Shown: positions 7,771-17,138, counted from the first letter of the stretch. The stretch is 64,000 nt of DNA from Saccharopolyspora kobensis (GCF_900108315.1 NZ_FNVB01000002.1:1450562-1514561), one strand, 5' to 3'. Made by a program: numbers and translations. The notes: generated from the sequence alone by a model not told the origin.

Positions 7771-8511
7771 TCAGCGGAGCTCGCGGAGCGCATCCTCCAG
7801 CTGCTTGAGCACCACGCCCGTCGGTGCCGTGGTGCGGACAACTCCCACCACCACGTTCTCCCCCTCGCCGTTCCGCTCCACCGCGGAGCGCCGGTCCGCC
7901 AGCGCATCGGCGACGTGCTCGACCGCCTCCCGCAGCGACCGCTTGGCGTCCAGCGCTCCCCCGCTCTTGAGCCACTGGCGGAGCACGTGGTTGTGCGCGG
8001 CGACGACCGCCGCGGCCGCCACCGCGGCGCGCAGGTCGCCACCGGGCTCCCCCGCGAAGCGCTGCCGCAGGTAGCGGGCGAACACCCGCTGGTAGCGGTC
8101 GATGCTGGCGATCTCCTTGTCGCGCAACGCGGGAACCTCGCGGGTCAGCTCGAAGCGCTTGAGCGAGACCTCCGGTTCGGCCAGGTACATCTCCAGCACC
8201 ACCTCGGCGGTGGATCCCAGCACCAGCAGCGGATCCGCGGCCGGGTCGGCGCCGGCGAGGCGCTCGACCACCTCGGCCAGGCGCTCGTCGTGGCCGGGGA
8301 AGACGACGTCCTCCTTGGACCGGAAGTAGCGGAAGAACGTCCGGCGGCCGACACCGGCCGCATCGGCGATCTGGTCCACAGTGGTCGCCTCGAAGCCCTG
8401 CTCGGCGAACAGTTCGAGCGCGGCGAGCGCCAGCGCGCTGCGCACCCGCCTGCGGCCATGCTCGGTTCGGCCGGAACGGGGTTTCGGCGCTGGAGCCGCT
8501 GCCTGGGACAT
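7771..8511 (-). CDS. TetR family transcriptional regulator of the acyl-CoA dehydrogenase
   Basis: 246 aa from ATG 8511. Helix-turn-helix at about residues 30-70 with 'TTVDQIADAAGVGRRTFFRY' and the rare 'RTFFRYFRSKED' ending, as in TetR regulators of acyl-CoA metabolism and the mycofactocin regulator family in actinomycetes. The C-terminal region has 'AHNHVLRQWLKSGG', common in that group. Divergent from the acyl-CoA dehydrogenase; the shared intergenic region carries GGCACTCAGTGCC at 8545-8557. A probable acyl-CoA-responsive repressor of that gene and of itself; the ligand is inferred from context. Confidence 0.85.
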   Translation of the reverse strand: MSQAAAPAPKPRSGRTEHGRRRVRSALALAALELFAEQGFEATTVDQIADAAGVGRRTFFRYFRSKEDVVFPGHDERLAEVVERLAGADPAADPLLVLGSTAEVVLEMYLAEPEVSLKRFELTREVPALRDKEIASIDRYQRVFARYLRQRFAGEPGGDLRAAVAAAAVVAAHNHVLRQWLKSGGALDAKRSLREAVEHVADALADRRSAVERNGEGENVVVGVVRTTAPTGVVLKQLEDALRELR

Positions 8512-8544
8512 GGCCGGAATATAGCACCGGAGCGCGTTGCTCGT

Positions 8545-8557
8545 GGCACTCAGTGCC
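8545..8557. promoter_or_regulatory. Palindrome GGCACTCAGTGCC, candidate TetR operator (proximal)
   Basis: Perfect 13-bp palindrome, 34 bp upstream of the TetR start and 98 bp upstream of the acyl-CoA dehydrogenase start, i.e. where it could control both divergent promoters. Same core as 7752-7766. Confidence 0.7.
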
Positions 8558-8654
8558 GTTACGATGGCGATCGAAAGCAACGTCCGCGAACCTGCGCGGA
8601 CCCGCGACGGACTCACCCCCACCGGGCACGGCGGCGGGAACGAGGAGGCACCCG

Positions 8655-9812
8655 GTGAACCCCGATTTCGGCACCTACCAGCTGGCCGAAGAGCACGAAG
8701 CGCTGCGCGAGGCGGTCCGCGACCTGTCCGAGAAGGAGATCGCCCCGCACGCGGCCGAGGTCGACGAGCAGGAGCGCTTCCCGCGCGAGGCGCGCGACGC
8801 GCTGGTCAAGGCCGGGTTCGCCGCGGTGCACATCCCGGAGGCCTACGACGGCCAGGGCGCGGACTCGGTCGCCACCTGCATCGTGATCGAGGAGGTCGCG
8901 CGCGTCTGCGGCTCGTCCTCGCTGATCCCGGCGGTGAACAAGCTCGGCACCATGCCGATCCTGCTGTCCGGCTCCGAGGAGCTCAAGAAGCAGGTCTTGC
9001 CGTCGATCGCCTCGGGCGAGGCGATGGCCTCCTACGCCCTGTCCGAGCGGGAGGCCGGTTCCGACGCCGCCGCGATGAAGACCCGGGCCCGGCTCGACGG
9101 CGACCACTGGGTGCTCAACGGCAGCAAGTGCTGGATCACCAACGGCGGCGAGTCCAAGTGGTACACCGTGATGGCGGTGACCGACGCGGACAAGCGCGCC
9201 AACGGCATCAGCGCGTTCGTGGTGCACGCCGACGACCCCGGTTTCGTGGTGGGGCCGAAGGAGAAGAAGCTCGGCATCAAGGGCTCGCCGACCGCGGAGC
9301 TGTACTTCGAGGACTGCACCATCCCGGCCGACCGGATCATCGGTGAGCCCGGGACCGGCTTCAAGACCGCGCTGCGCACCTTGGACCACACCCGCCCGAC
9401 CATCGGCGCGCAGGCCGTGGGCATCGCGCAGGGCGCGCTGGACGCCGCGCTGGCCTACGTCAAGGAGCGCAAGCAGTTCGGCAAGGCGATCGCCGACTTC
9501 CAGGGCGTGCAGTTCATGCTCGCCGACATGGCGATGAAGGTCGAGGCCGCCCGCAACCTGGTCTACCTGGCGGCCGCCCGCGCCGAGCGCGGCGAGCCCA
9601 ACCTCGGCTTCATCTCGGCGGCGGCGAAGTGCTTCGCCTCCGACGTGGCCATGGAGGTCACCACCGACGCGGTGCAGCTCTTCGGCGGCGCCGGCTACAC
9701 CCGCGACTTCCCGGTCGAGCGGATGATGCGCGACGCCAAGATCACCCAGATCTACGAGGGCACCAACCAGGTCCAGCGCATGGTGATGGGCCGCGCGCTG
9801 CTCAAGGGCTGA
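8655..9812 (+). CDS. Acyl-CoA dehydrogenase
   Basis: 385 aa from GTG 8655, preceded by a perfect AGGAGG (8643-8648) with 6-bp spacing; the in-frame sequence upstream (to 8553) overlaps the operator and is not coding. FAD enzyme of beta-oxidation or amino-acid catabolism that forms trans-2-enoyl-CoA. Motifs: 'YALSEREAGSDAAAMKT' (FAD/substrate signature), 'CWITNGGES', 'RPTIGAQAVGIAQGALDAAL' and the C-terminal 'IYEGTNQVQRMVMGRALL' carrying the catalytic Glu. Full length for the short-chain/butyryl-CoA dehydrogenase class. Followed by a strong hairpin terminator, so transcribed alone. Control by the divergent TetR is inferred. Confidence 0.95.
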   Translation: MNPDFGTYQLAEEHEALREAVRDLSEKEIAPHAAEVDEQERFPREARDALVKAGFAAVHIPEAYDGQGADSVATCIVIEEVARVCGSSSLIPAVNKLGTMPILLSGSEELKKQVLPSIASGEAMASYALSEREAGSDAAAMKTRARLDGDHWVLNGSKCWITNGGESKWYTVMAVTDADKRANGISAFVVHADDPGFVVGPKEKKLGIKGSPTAELYFEDCTIPADRIIGEPGTGFKTALRTLDHTRPTIGAQAVGIAQGALDAALAYVKERKQFGKAIADFQGVQFMLADMAMKVEAARNLVYLAAARAERGEPNLGFISAAAKCFASDVAMEVTTDAVQLFGGAGYTRDFPVERMMRDAKITQIYEGTNQVQRMVMGRALLKG

Positions 9813-9817
9813 GCCCG

Positions 9818-9854
9818 CGTTCGGGGGCCGGGCACCGGGCCCGGGCCCCGAACG
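9818..9854 (+). terminator. Hairpin terminator after acyl-CoA dehydrogenase
   Basis: Perfect 9-bp arms CGTTCGGGG (9818-9826) and CCCCGAACG (9846-9854), very GC-rich, starting 6 bp after the stop codon. There is no T-tract, as is common in high-GC actinomycetes. Confidence 0.65.
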
Positions 9855-9867
9855 TCGCTCGTGCAGA

Positions 9868-10452
9868 ATGCCGGAGGTGGATCTCCTTCCGCCCCTGCGC
9901 CAGTTCACCGACGCCTTCGGGCGGAACGACGGGAACCCGGGCAGGATCGCTCTGCGCCCGCGGGCCGCGGACGTGCCCGGGTTGCCGCCCGGCCCGTTCC
10001 GCGACTACTTGGCCGCCGTCGAGATCGAGGACTCTCCGGTGATCGGCGGTTTGCTCGGTCTCCAGCTCTTCTCGCACCACGAGCTCGCGAAGGCCCAGGA
10101 CGGCTGGTCCACGGTCTGGGCGAACGGGCAGCCGCAGCCGAACCCGGCGTGGCAGCAGTCCTGGATCGTCTTCGGGGACGTCAACGGCGACGCCGTCGTC
10201 GCCGATACCGGCGACCAGGCCTGTCCGGTGTTCGGGAGCGTGCAGCAGCACAACTCCCCGCTCGCGCCCGACCTCGGTACGTTCTTCGCCGCCGTCACGG
10301 CGGTGATGCGGTGGGAGGCAGCGCGAGAGCTGGACACCCACGACGAGGACTTCAACCTGCTCCCCGAGGTGCCCCTCGAGCTCTACGCCGCGTTGAGCGC
10401 TCACCTGGATCCGGTGCTCACCGACGACTTCCTCGGGTTCTTCCTGGACTGA
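9868..10452 (+). CDS. SMI1/KNR4 (SUKH)-like hypothetical protein
   Basis: 194 aa. The central segment 'WIVFGDVNGDAVVADTGDQA' followed by 'PVFGSVQQHNSPLAPDLGTF' and 'FFAAVTAV' matches the SUKH fold (strand - Gly-Asp - strand - His-Gly-like turn - long helix). SUKH proteins are often immunity proteins of polymorphic toxins or general adaptor domains. No toxin gene is adjacent, so an orphan immunity or housekeeping role are both possible. The start ATG at 9868 has only a weak ribosome site. Confidence 0.65.
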   Translation: MPEVDLLPPLRQFTDAFGRNDGNPGRIALRPRAADVPGLPPGPFRDYLAAVEIEDSPVIGGLLGLQLFSHHELAKAQDGWSTVWANGQPQPNPAWQQSWIVFGDVNGDAVVADTGDQACPVFGSVQQHNSPLAPDLGTFFAAVTAVMRWEAARELDTHDEDFNLLPEVPLELYAALSAHLDPVLTDDFLGFFLD

Positions 10453-10552
10453 CGATGCCGCGACGCTCCGAGATGACCGCGGCCCGCGCAGCCACCAGAC
10501 TGGTATGCGCGCACCTCACCGCACGAGGTCGGCGGCAGACAGGAGGCCCGTC

Positions 10553-10984
10553 ATGCACGTGGTACGCGACTTCTTCGCCTTCATCGGGCGGCTCGGCATC
10601 GGCATCATCCTGATCGCGCACGGCTGGCAGAAGTTGGTCGACTACGGGATCGGCGCGGTCGCCGGCGGCTTCGCCGAGATGAACATCCCGCTGCCGCAGC
10701 TGGCCGCGTGGTTCACCGCGCTGGTGGAGCTGGTCGGTGGTGCGTTCTTCATCCTCGGGCTGCTGCTGCCGCTGGTCGGCATCCTGATCGCCGTCGTCAT
10801 GGCGGGTGCGGTGTTCTTCGTGCACCTGCCGCACGGGCTGTTCTCGCCGGAAGGCTTCGAACTGCCGCTGGCCATCGGGGTGGCCGCGCTGGCCCTGGGC
10901 TTCAACGGCGGTCGCTGGTCCATCGACCACGGGATGTTCGGCCGCCGCCGCGCACCGGCCGAGAACGCGGCCGGCGAGGCCTGA
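10553..10984 (+). CDS. DoxX family membrane protein
   Basis: 143 aa from ATG 10553, preceded by AGGAGG (10541-10546) at 6-bp spacing. Four predicted membrane helices: 'LGIGIILIAHGWQKL', 'LAAWFTALVELVGGAFFILG', 'LVGILIAVVMAGAVFF', 'LPLAIGVAALALGF'. The first helix with 'HGWQKLVDYG' is the DoxX signature. DoxX-family proteins are linked to thiol and quinone redox homeostasis at the membrane; no partner oxidoreductase is adjacent. Ends 4 bp before the convergent DUF1232 gene. Confidence 0.85.
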   Translation: MHVVRDFFAFIGRLGIGIILIAHGWQKLVDYGIGAVAGGFAEMNIPLPQLAAWFTALVELVGGAFFILGLLLPLVGILIAVVMAGAVFFVHLPHGLFSPEGFELPLAIGVAALALGFNGGRWSIDHGMFGRRRAPAENAAGEA

Positions 10985-10987
10985 CGA

Positions 10988-11452
10988 TCACTCCTCCTCG
11001 CGCTGCTGCTTCGCCGCGAGGTAATTGCCCGACTCGGCGTACAGGCTGGTCAGCAGCCAGGCACCCACCCCGATGTCGTCGCCGATGCCCAGCAGCGGCA
11101 GGAAGTCGGGGATGAAGTCGATCGGCGAGATCATGTAGACGACCGCGATCAGCCACAGCAGCAGCTGGTAGCGCGGGAGCACCGGATTGCGGCCCCGGGC
11201 GGTCGCCGCGAGCATCCCCGGCACCGCCCGTGCCCGGCGAACCGGACTGCCCACCGGCGTCGCGCGATGCGCGCGGACCGCCGCCAGCAGCGGCACGCGC
11301 CGGCGCACCGCGGCCGCCGCGCCGGCGATGAGCATGCCGAGCCCGGCTGCGATCAACCCGACCGGCAGCAGCCAGCCACCCGCCGCGTCCCCGCCGAACA
11401 CCACCGCCACGACCACACCGGCCACCAGCAGCAGCCCACCGACCACCATCAT
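10988..11452 (-). CDS. YkvA/DUF1232 family membrane protein
   Basis: 154 aa. Two N-terminal hydrophobic segments ('VVGGLLLVAGVVVAVVFGG', 'GWLLPVGLIAAGLGMLIAG'), a basic linker, then the DUF1232 core 'AVVYMISPIDFIPDFLPLLG' with 'GIGDDIGVGAWLL'. The 'SPIDFIPD' motif is diagnostic. Function of the family is unknown; it is membrane-associated. GGGGGAAGAG precedes the start. Oriented away from the MurJ gene whose start is about 115 bp off. Confidence 0.88.
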   Translation of the reverse strand: MMVVGGLLLVAGVVVAVVFGGDAAGGWLLPVGLIAAGLGMLIAGAAAAVRRRVPLLAAVRAHRATPVGSPVRRARAVPGMLAATARGRNPVLPRYQLLLWLIAVVYMISPIDFIPDFLPLLGIGDDIGVGAWLLTSLYAESGNYLAAKQQREEE

Positions 11453-11567
11453 CGCTCTTCCCCCGTTCCCGCACCGCTGCGATCAGGTTGCCACGACCCG
11501 CGCTCGTCCGGCGGAGCCGGGTGATCCGTGGCACGGTCGGCGAAAGTCGCCGAGGCTGGGGAGGACC

Positions 11568-13193
11568 GTGGTCGATCACGCCGAATCCCGGGTGCGCGAC
11601 ACCTCGCTGGCCCGCGCGAGCGCCACGATGGCCGTGGCCACCGCCACCAGCCGGGTCAGCGGGCTGCTGGCGAAGGTGCTGCTGGTCGCCGTGCTCGGCC
11701 TCGGCGTGGTCAACGACTCCTACACGGTGGCCAACACGCTGCCCACCGTGGTCAACGAGCTCCTGCTCGGCGGAGTGCTCACCAGCATCGCGGTTCCGCT
11801 GCTGGTGCGCGCGCAGCAGCGGGGCGAGCGCGAGGGCACCGAGTACGCGCGTTGGATGATCACCATGGGCGGGGTGCTGCTGCTCGTGGCCACCACGGCC
11901 GCGGTGGCCGCCGCTCCCCTGCTCACCGAGCTCTACCTCGGCCCGGACACCCGCGCGAACGCCGCCCTGACCACGGCTTTCGCCTACCTCCTGCTGCCGG
12001 GCATCGTCTGCTACGGCCTGTCCGCGCTGCTGCAGGCGATCCTCAACGTGCGCGGGGTGTTCGGCACGCCCGCCTGGGCCCCGGTGGTCAACAACCTCGT
12101 CGTGATCACCACGGTCGTGGTGTACGCGCTGGTGCCCGGCGAGATCTCCACGCACCCGGTGCGGATGGGCGAGCCGAAGCTGCTGGTGCTGGGCATCGGC
12201 ACCGCGCTGGGCATCGCCGCCCAGACGCTGATCATGGTCGTGTCGCTGCGGCGCAGCGGATTCCGCTTCCGGTGGCGCTGGGGCTGGGACCGGCGGCTCT
12301 CGGAGTTCGGCGGGCTGGCCGGCTGGGTGGTGCTCTACACGCTGGTCAGCCAGGCAGGCATGGTGGTGATCACCCGCGTGACCGGCCAGGGCACCCCGGG
12401 CAGCGTCGCGACGTTCAACTACGCCTGGCTGCTGTCCCAGGTGCCCTACGGAGTGCTCGGCGTCTCGCTGCTGACCGCGCTGATGCCGCGGATCAGCAAG
12501 GCCGCGGCGGCCGAGGACACCGCCGCGTTCGTCTCCGACCTAGCGCTGGGCACCCGCATGAGCTCGGTGCTGCTGATGCCGATCAGCGCGCTGCTGGTGG
12601 TCGCGGGCGGGCCGCTGGCCGTGGCGTTCTTCTCGCTGGGTGCCAGCGATGTGGCCGCCGCCGACCGGCTCGGGTACGCCCTGGCCGCTGCCGCGATCGG
12701 CGTGGTCCCGTTCGCCATCACGATGCTCCAGCTGCGCGCGTTCTACGCGCTGCACGACGCGCGGACACCGACCTGGATCAACGTGATCATGGTCGTGGTG
12801 CGCAGCGCGCTGTGCTACCTCGTGCTGGCCACCGCCGATCCGCAGGACCTGGTCGTCGGGGTGACCGCGGCGATGTCGGCGAGCTTCGTGGTCGGTGCGG
12901 TCGCCGGGCAGATCTGGCTGCGCTGCCGGGTCGGCCGGCTGCGCACCAGGAGCACGCTCGCCGGGATCGGGCGCAGCATCGCCGCGACCGCGCTCGGATG
13001 CGCCTGCTCGATCGCGGCCGTGGCCGGCGTGCGCAGCGCGTTCGGGTCGCTCGGGACTGCCGGGGACGCCTGGATCTCGCTGGTCGTCCACACCGTCGTG
13101 GTGCTCGGCGTCAGCTTCGCCGCGCTGGCGCTCCTGCGGGCGCCGGAGCTCAAGCCCGCGGTCGACCGGCTGGCCCGGGTCTTCCGCCGCTGA
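11568..13193 (+). CDS. murJ: MurJ/MviN-like lipid II flippase
   Basis: 541 aa from GTG 11568 (GGGGAGGA just upstream; ATG 11628 is an alternative). MOP-superfamily flippase that moves lipid-linked peptidoglycan precursors across the membrane. The N terminus 'SLARASATMAVATATSRVSG' is the MviN signature and about 13-14 hydrophobic segments follow, for example 'VLLVAVLGLGVVNDSYTVAN' and 'ELLLGGVLTSIAVPLLVRA'. It lacks the C-terminal pseudokinase and extracellular domain of mycobacterial MviN, so it may be a paralogue rather than the essential one. Convergent with gatD (4-bp gap), beside other peptidoglycan genes. Confidence 0.88.
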   Translation: MVDHAESRVRDTSLARASATMAVATATSRVSGLLAKVLLVAVLGLGVVNDSYTVANTLPTVVNELLLGGVLTSIAVPLLVRAQQRGEREGTEYARWMITMGGVLLLVATTAAVAAAPLLTELYLGPDTRANAALTTAFAYLLLPGIVCYGLSALLQAILNVRGVFGTPAWAPVVNNLVVITTVVVYALVPGEISTHPVRMGEPKLLVLGIGTALGIAAQTLIMVVSLRRSGFRFRWRWGWDRRLSEFGGLAGWVVLYTLVSQAGMVVITRVTGQGTPGSVATFNYAWLLSQVPYGVLGVSLLTALMPRISKAAAAEDTAAFVSDLALGTRMSSVLLMPISALLVVAGGPLAVAFFSLGASDVAAADRLGYALAAAAIGVVPFAITMLQLRAFYALHDARTPTWINVIMVVVRSALCYLVLATADPQDLVVGVTAAMSASFVVGAVAGQIWLRCRVGRLRTRSTLAGIGRSIAATALGCACSIAAVAGVRSAFGSLGTAGDAWISLVVHTVVVLGVSFAALALLRAPELKPAVDRLARVFRR

Positions 13194-13197
13194 GAGC

Positions 13198-13923
13198 TCA
13201 CTTGCGGTTGCGCGCGTGGGGCTTGCTCCGCTCGGCGCGCAGCGCACGCAGCTCGGGTGGATCAGGGAGCGGTTCCAGCGGTTCGCCGATCGCCCACTCC
13301 AGCAGCAGATCCGCCAGCCGCGGATTGCGCGCCAGGACCGGGCCGTGCATGTAGGTGCACACCACGTGGCCGCACACCGCTCCCTCCGCGGAGTCGTGCC
13401 CGTTGCCGATCCCTCGCACGACACGGCCCAGCGGACGCGAGTCGGCGCCCACCCTGGTCCGGCCGAGGTGGTTCTCGAACCCGGTCAGCATCCCCACGCC
13501 CAGCAGCGTCGACTGCGTCGTGATCTCGCCGATCGCGCGCCCGTCCCCGGGCTCGGTGTCGGCGTCGACGAAGCCGAGTCCCTCGTGCCGCGTGCCGTCG
13601 CCGGTGACGAAGCTGGTGCCCAGCACCTGCAACCCGCCGCAGATGCCGAGCACCGGGACGCCCCGGTCCACCGGGCCGCTCAGTCCGCGGCCGCGGCGGA
13701 GGAAGCGCACCGCCGCGACCTGCGCGACGTCCTCTCCGCCGCCGATCAGGTACAGGTCGCAGGACTCCGGAACCGCCTCCGACGAGGACAGCACCGTCAC
13801 CGTCTCGCTGTCGATGTTGCGCCACTTCAGCCGCTGCGCCAGCACGATGGCGTTGCCCCGGTCGCCGTAGGTTCCCAGCAGGTCGGGCAGCACCAGCGCC
13901 AGGCGGACCCGGTCGCGCATCAC
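13198..13923 (-). CDS. gatD: Lipid II isoglutaminyl synthase (glutamine-hydrolysing), GatD subunit
   Basis: 241 aa. Class I glutamine amidotransferase-like subunit that releases ammonia from glutamine for amidation of the D-glutamate of lipid II. Motifs: 'LPDLLGTYGDRGNAIVLAQR' at the N terminus, 'YLIGGGEDVAQ', and the nucleophile 'GICGGLQVLG' with its Cys; the C-terminal region holds 'HVVCTYMHGPVLARNP' with the catalytic His. Its ATG overlaps the murT stop by 4 bp (ATGA), matching the stable MurT-GatD complex. Target: peptidoglycan iso-glutamine formation. Confidence 0.95.
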   Translation of the reverse strand: MMRDRVRLALVLPDLLGTYGDRGNAIVLAQRLKWRNIDSETVTVLSSSEAVPESCDLYLIGGGEDVAQVAAVRFLRRGRGLSGPVDRGVPVLGICGGLQVLGTSFVTGDGTRHEGLGFVDADTEPGDGRAIGEITTQSTLLGVGMLTGFENHLGRTRVGADSRPLGRVVRGIGNGHDSAEGAVCGHVVCTYMHGPVLARNPRLADLLLEWAIGEPLEPLPDPPELRALRAERSKPHARNRK

Positions 13924-15260
13924 GACCGGCTCCGGGCGACGAGATCGCGGAACGCGGTGTAGTTGGCGATGACGTCGGGAACGCCGTCGCCGGTGCCCGC
14001 CAGGGCGTCCTCCACCGTGCCGGCGACGGTGGCCCGGACTCCGGCGTAGTGCAGCCGGACCGCGAGGTCGAGCGCGCGGTCCCCGGCCACCCGCACCGGG
14101 CGCCCGCCCAGCAGCTCGAAGTCGACGTCCCAGAGCCAGGAGACGTCGTGGCCGTCGGCTTCCCTGCTGTTGACCACCAGCACCAGCGGCTGCTGCTCGG
14201 CGGAGACCAGGTCGAGCATCTCCAGCCAGCTAGCCGGGTTCTTGGCCAGCAGCAACCGCACCGTGCGGCCGGCCAGCCGCACGGTCCCGTAGCGGCCCGC
14301 GGCCTGGGTGATCCGCTGGATGCGCTGCACCGCGGCGTTCGGGTCGCAGCCCAGGTGCCCGGCCGCCGCCAGCGCGAAGGTGGCGTTGACCCGGTTGACC
14401 TGACCGGGCAGCGCCAGGTCGAGTTCGCGGCGGGTGCCGTCGGCGGCCACCGCGGCATCGGCGGTGACCGTCCAGTCCGCTTCAGGACGGGCCAGCCCGC
14501 ACTCGCAGCGCCAGTCCCGATCGGCCTCGCCGAGGAACGCTCCGCAGCGCGGGCAGTTCAGCGCGTCGCCCTTCCAGCGGACGCCACCGGAGATCCACGT
14601 GACGCCGGGGTGCTCGGCGGCCGCGAACACGATGTTGGGGTCGTCCCGGTTGGCGATCACCCGGGCGCCGGGTGCGCCGGCGAGGGCGCGGCGCAGGCTC
14701 TCGGCCACCGTGCGGATCTCGCCGACCCGGTCCAGCTGATCTCGGCTGAGGTTGAGCAGCAGGATCACCGCCGGCTCGAACTGCGCGGTCACCTGCGCCA
14801 GGTGCAGCTCGTCGACCTCGAGCGCGGCGAACGGCGCGTTGGGCTGCGTCATCAGCGCGGCGACGTGCCCGTCGAGCATGTTCGCGCCGGTGGCGTTGCT
14901 GACCGCCGGAGCTCGCGAGCGCAGCGCCTCGGCGACCATCCGGGTGGTGGTGGTCTTGCCGTTGGTGCCGGTCACCATGACCACGCGTCGGCCCACCGCC
15001 AGCCTGCGCAGGACCTGCGGCTGCAGGCTCAGCGCGAGCCGGCCGCCGATCATCGCGCCGCTGCCCAGGCCGAGCCGCCGGGACATCGCGGCGGCCAGCC
15101 GGCCGATGTCGATCGCGATGGTGGTCCGCAGGTCGAGCCGGTGCGCGCCGCGAGTCGGCGGTACCGGCGCGGGCACGAGCTGCCAGCGCTGCTGCTCCGC
15201 CGGTGCCCGCTGACCGGATGTCGGCTCGACCGCTTCGGTGTCCCGCGTGGTCCTGGCCAT
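13920..15260 (-). CDS. murT: Lipid II isoglutaminyl synthase, MurT subunit
   Basis: 446 aa from ATG 15260, preceded by GGGGGGAGGGG. Mur-ligase-like subunit that phosphorylates the D-Glu carboxylate of lipid II using ATP. Seen: P-loop 'VTGTNGKTTTTRM', 'ALEVDELHL', a four-cysteine zinc ribbon 'CPRCG...CEC' in the middle domain (typical MurT insert), and the C-terminal DUF1727 domain. The first ~35 residues are a Pro/Gln-rich extension of low conservation. Coupled to gatD by ATGA overlap. The small membrane-protein gene at 15324-15503 lies 63 bp upstream in the same direction. Confidence 0.95.
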   Translation of the reverse strand: MARTTRDTEAVEPTSGQRAPAEQQRWQLVPAPVPPTRGAHRLDLRTTIAIDIGRLAAAMSRRLGLGSGAMIGGRLALSLQPQVLRRLAVGRRVVMVTGTNGKTTTTRMVAEALRSRAPAVSNATGANMLDGHVAALMTQPNAPFAALEVDELHLAQVTAQFEPAVILLLNLSRDQLDRVGEIRTVAESLRRALAGAPGARVIANRDDPNIVFAAAEHPGVTWISGGVRWKGDALNCPRCGAFLGEADRDWRCECGLARPEADWTVTADAAVAADGTRRELDLALPGQVNRVNATFALAAAGHLGCDPNAAVQRIQRITQAAGRYGTVRLAGRTVRLLLAKNPASWLEMLDLVSAEQQPLVLVVNSREADGHDVSWLWDVDFELLGGRPVRVAGDRALDLAVRLHYAGVRATVAGTVEDALAGTGDGVPDVIANYTAFRDLVARSRS

Positions 15261-15323
15261 GCACCCCTCCCCCCTCGGCACCCGCCGCGAGCGGGCTTCC
15301 CAGGTCGGCTCGGGACTGGCGCG

Positions 15324-15503
15324 TCACCACCACTCGGCCGCACTCGGGCGCGCCGTCCGTCGCTTCTTCGCCAGTGTCGCCCGGGATCGGCGAAACAGCG
15401 CGACGATCAGCAGCAGGACACCGGCGGCGATCGCCGCTGGTCCCACCCAGCTGTGCAAGGCGCCGGACAGCTCGACCAGCGCCGCCTGGTGATCGGTGGA
15501 CAT
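15324..15503 (-). CDS. Small single-pass membrane protein (59 aa)
   Basis: 59 aa. N-terminal 19 residues, then one hydrophobic helix 'VGPAAIAAGVLLLIVALF' (20-37) and a strongly basic tail 'RRSRATLAKKRRTARPSAAE', predicting N-out/C-in topology. The start ATG at 15503 has an excellent Shine-Dalgarno (AAGGAGGGG, 9-bp spacing). It lies directly upstream of murT in the same direction, so it may be a small accessory of the MurT/GatD operon. No family recognised. Confidence 0.6.
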   Translation of the reverse strand: MSTDHQAALVELSGALHSWVGPAAIAAGVLLLIVALFRRSRATLAKKRRTARPSAAEWW

Positions 15504-15722
15504 CGTGGTACCCCTCCTTCCCCGCGAGCTCGGGCGCCCGGCCGGGAGGCCGGAGCCGCTCGCCGCACATGATCCGGTCGTCAGCGCGCGATCAGGGGTC
15601 CTGACATGCCGGGGAATCGCCCCATCGGGGTCTTCTCGACGCCGTCGTCAGCCGTCCGCGACCGGCGATCATCGCGAGGATCGTTCACGCTCGGCGTGCA
15701 CCCGCCGCGGGGAGGAGTCGGT

Positions 15723-15827
15723 ATGACGCAGCTGCTGCTGTTGATCGTGCTGGGCGGGATCGCGCTCGGCGGGATCGGCTGGACCGCGTGGGACATCCGC
15801 TCCGACCTGCGCAGGCGCAAGCTGTGA
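15723..15827 (+). CDS. Tiny single-pass membrane protein (34 aa)
   Basis: 34 aa, mostly one hydrophobic helix 'LLLLIVLGGIALGGIGWTAW' followed by 'DIRSDLRRRKL'. Strong Shine-Dalgarno GGAGGAG (15711-15717) 5 bp before the ATG, and a strong bidirectional terminator 15 bp after the stop codon. These two signals make a real small gene likely. Unknown function. Confidence 0.55.
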   Translation: MTQLLLLIVLGGIALGGIGWTAWDIRSDLRRRKL

Positions 15828-15841
15828 ACTGCGCTGGAAAG

Positions 15842-15880
15842 CAAGGAACCCCGCCGGAGAGAGGCAGGCGGGGTTCCTTG
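15842..15880. terminator. Strong bidirectional hairpin terminator
   Basis: Perfect 14-bp arms CAAGGAACCCCGCC (15842-15855) and GGCGGGGTTCCTTG (15867-15880), 11-nt loop. Lies between the 3' ends of the tiny membrane-protein gene (+) and the rpf gene (-) and can terminate both. Confidence 0.85.
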
Positions 15881-15909
15881 TCATCACCTGGTCGCGCGGA
15901 CCGGGTGGG

Positions 15910-16795
<886 letters not shown>

Positions 16796-16989
16796 ATCAG
16801 CGAGTGGCCATCGTCATAGAAACGCCGACAAGATCGGCGCGATGTCGCCGTTTTCCCAGTTCGCATCGTGATCGTGCGGCGGGTGGAGACCCCAAAGCCG
16901 ATCACCCAGGGTGAGACATGAGCCACGACTCACCCGGTCGAGCGAACACAGAGTGCGATCGCCCGCATTCGATCAGTTCTCGACGCAGC

Positions 16990-17027
16990 CGAAAAGGCCG
17001 CGAGCACAAGGACTCGCGGCCTTTTCG
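16990..17027. terminator. Strong hairpin terminator downstream of the ABC permease operon
   Basis: Perfect 15-bp arms CGAAAAGGCCGCGAG (16990-17004) and CTCGCGGCCTTTTCG (17013-17027) with an 8-nt loop; the CTTTTCG/CGAAAAG ends give a T-run on either strand. It separates the minus-strand ABC permease (ending at 17139) from the rpf leader. Confidence 0.85.
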
Positions 17028-17060
17028 CTTCCTCCGGTTCATGCGGCGATGTCCGGATTG

Positions 17061-17093
17061 ATTTCTGTCATAACTGAAGCTATCGGCAGTATT
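17061..17093. repeat. AT-rich intergenic element, copy C
   Basis: Third copy of the ~33-bp element (ATTTCTGTCATAACTGAAGC core). It sits between the ABC permease stop and its terminator, where neither a promoter nor an operator for a neighbouring gene is expected. Ungapped match to copy B at about 23 of 33 positions. Confidence 0.45.
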
Positions 17094-17138
17094 GACCTTG
17101 CGGGCGCGCCCCTTGCCAGCGGGCGCGCCCGCCCTCGA

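Noticed and set aside
11187..11567. N-terminal extension of MurJ back to 11187
   Set aside because: It overlaps the divergent DUF1232 gene and its promoter and contains low-complexity Thr/Pro/Ser sequence; MurJ similarity starts at 11568.
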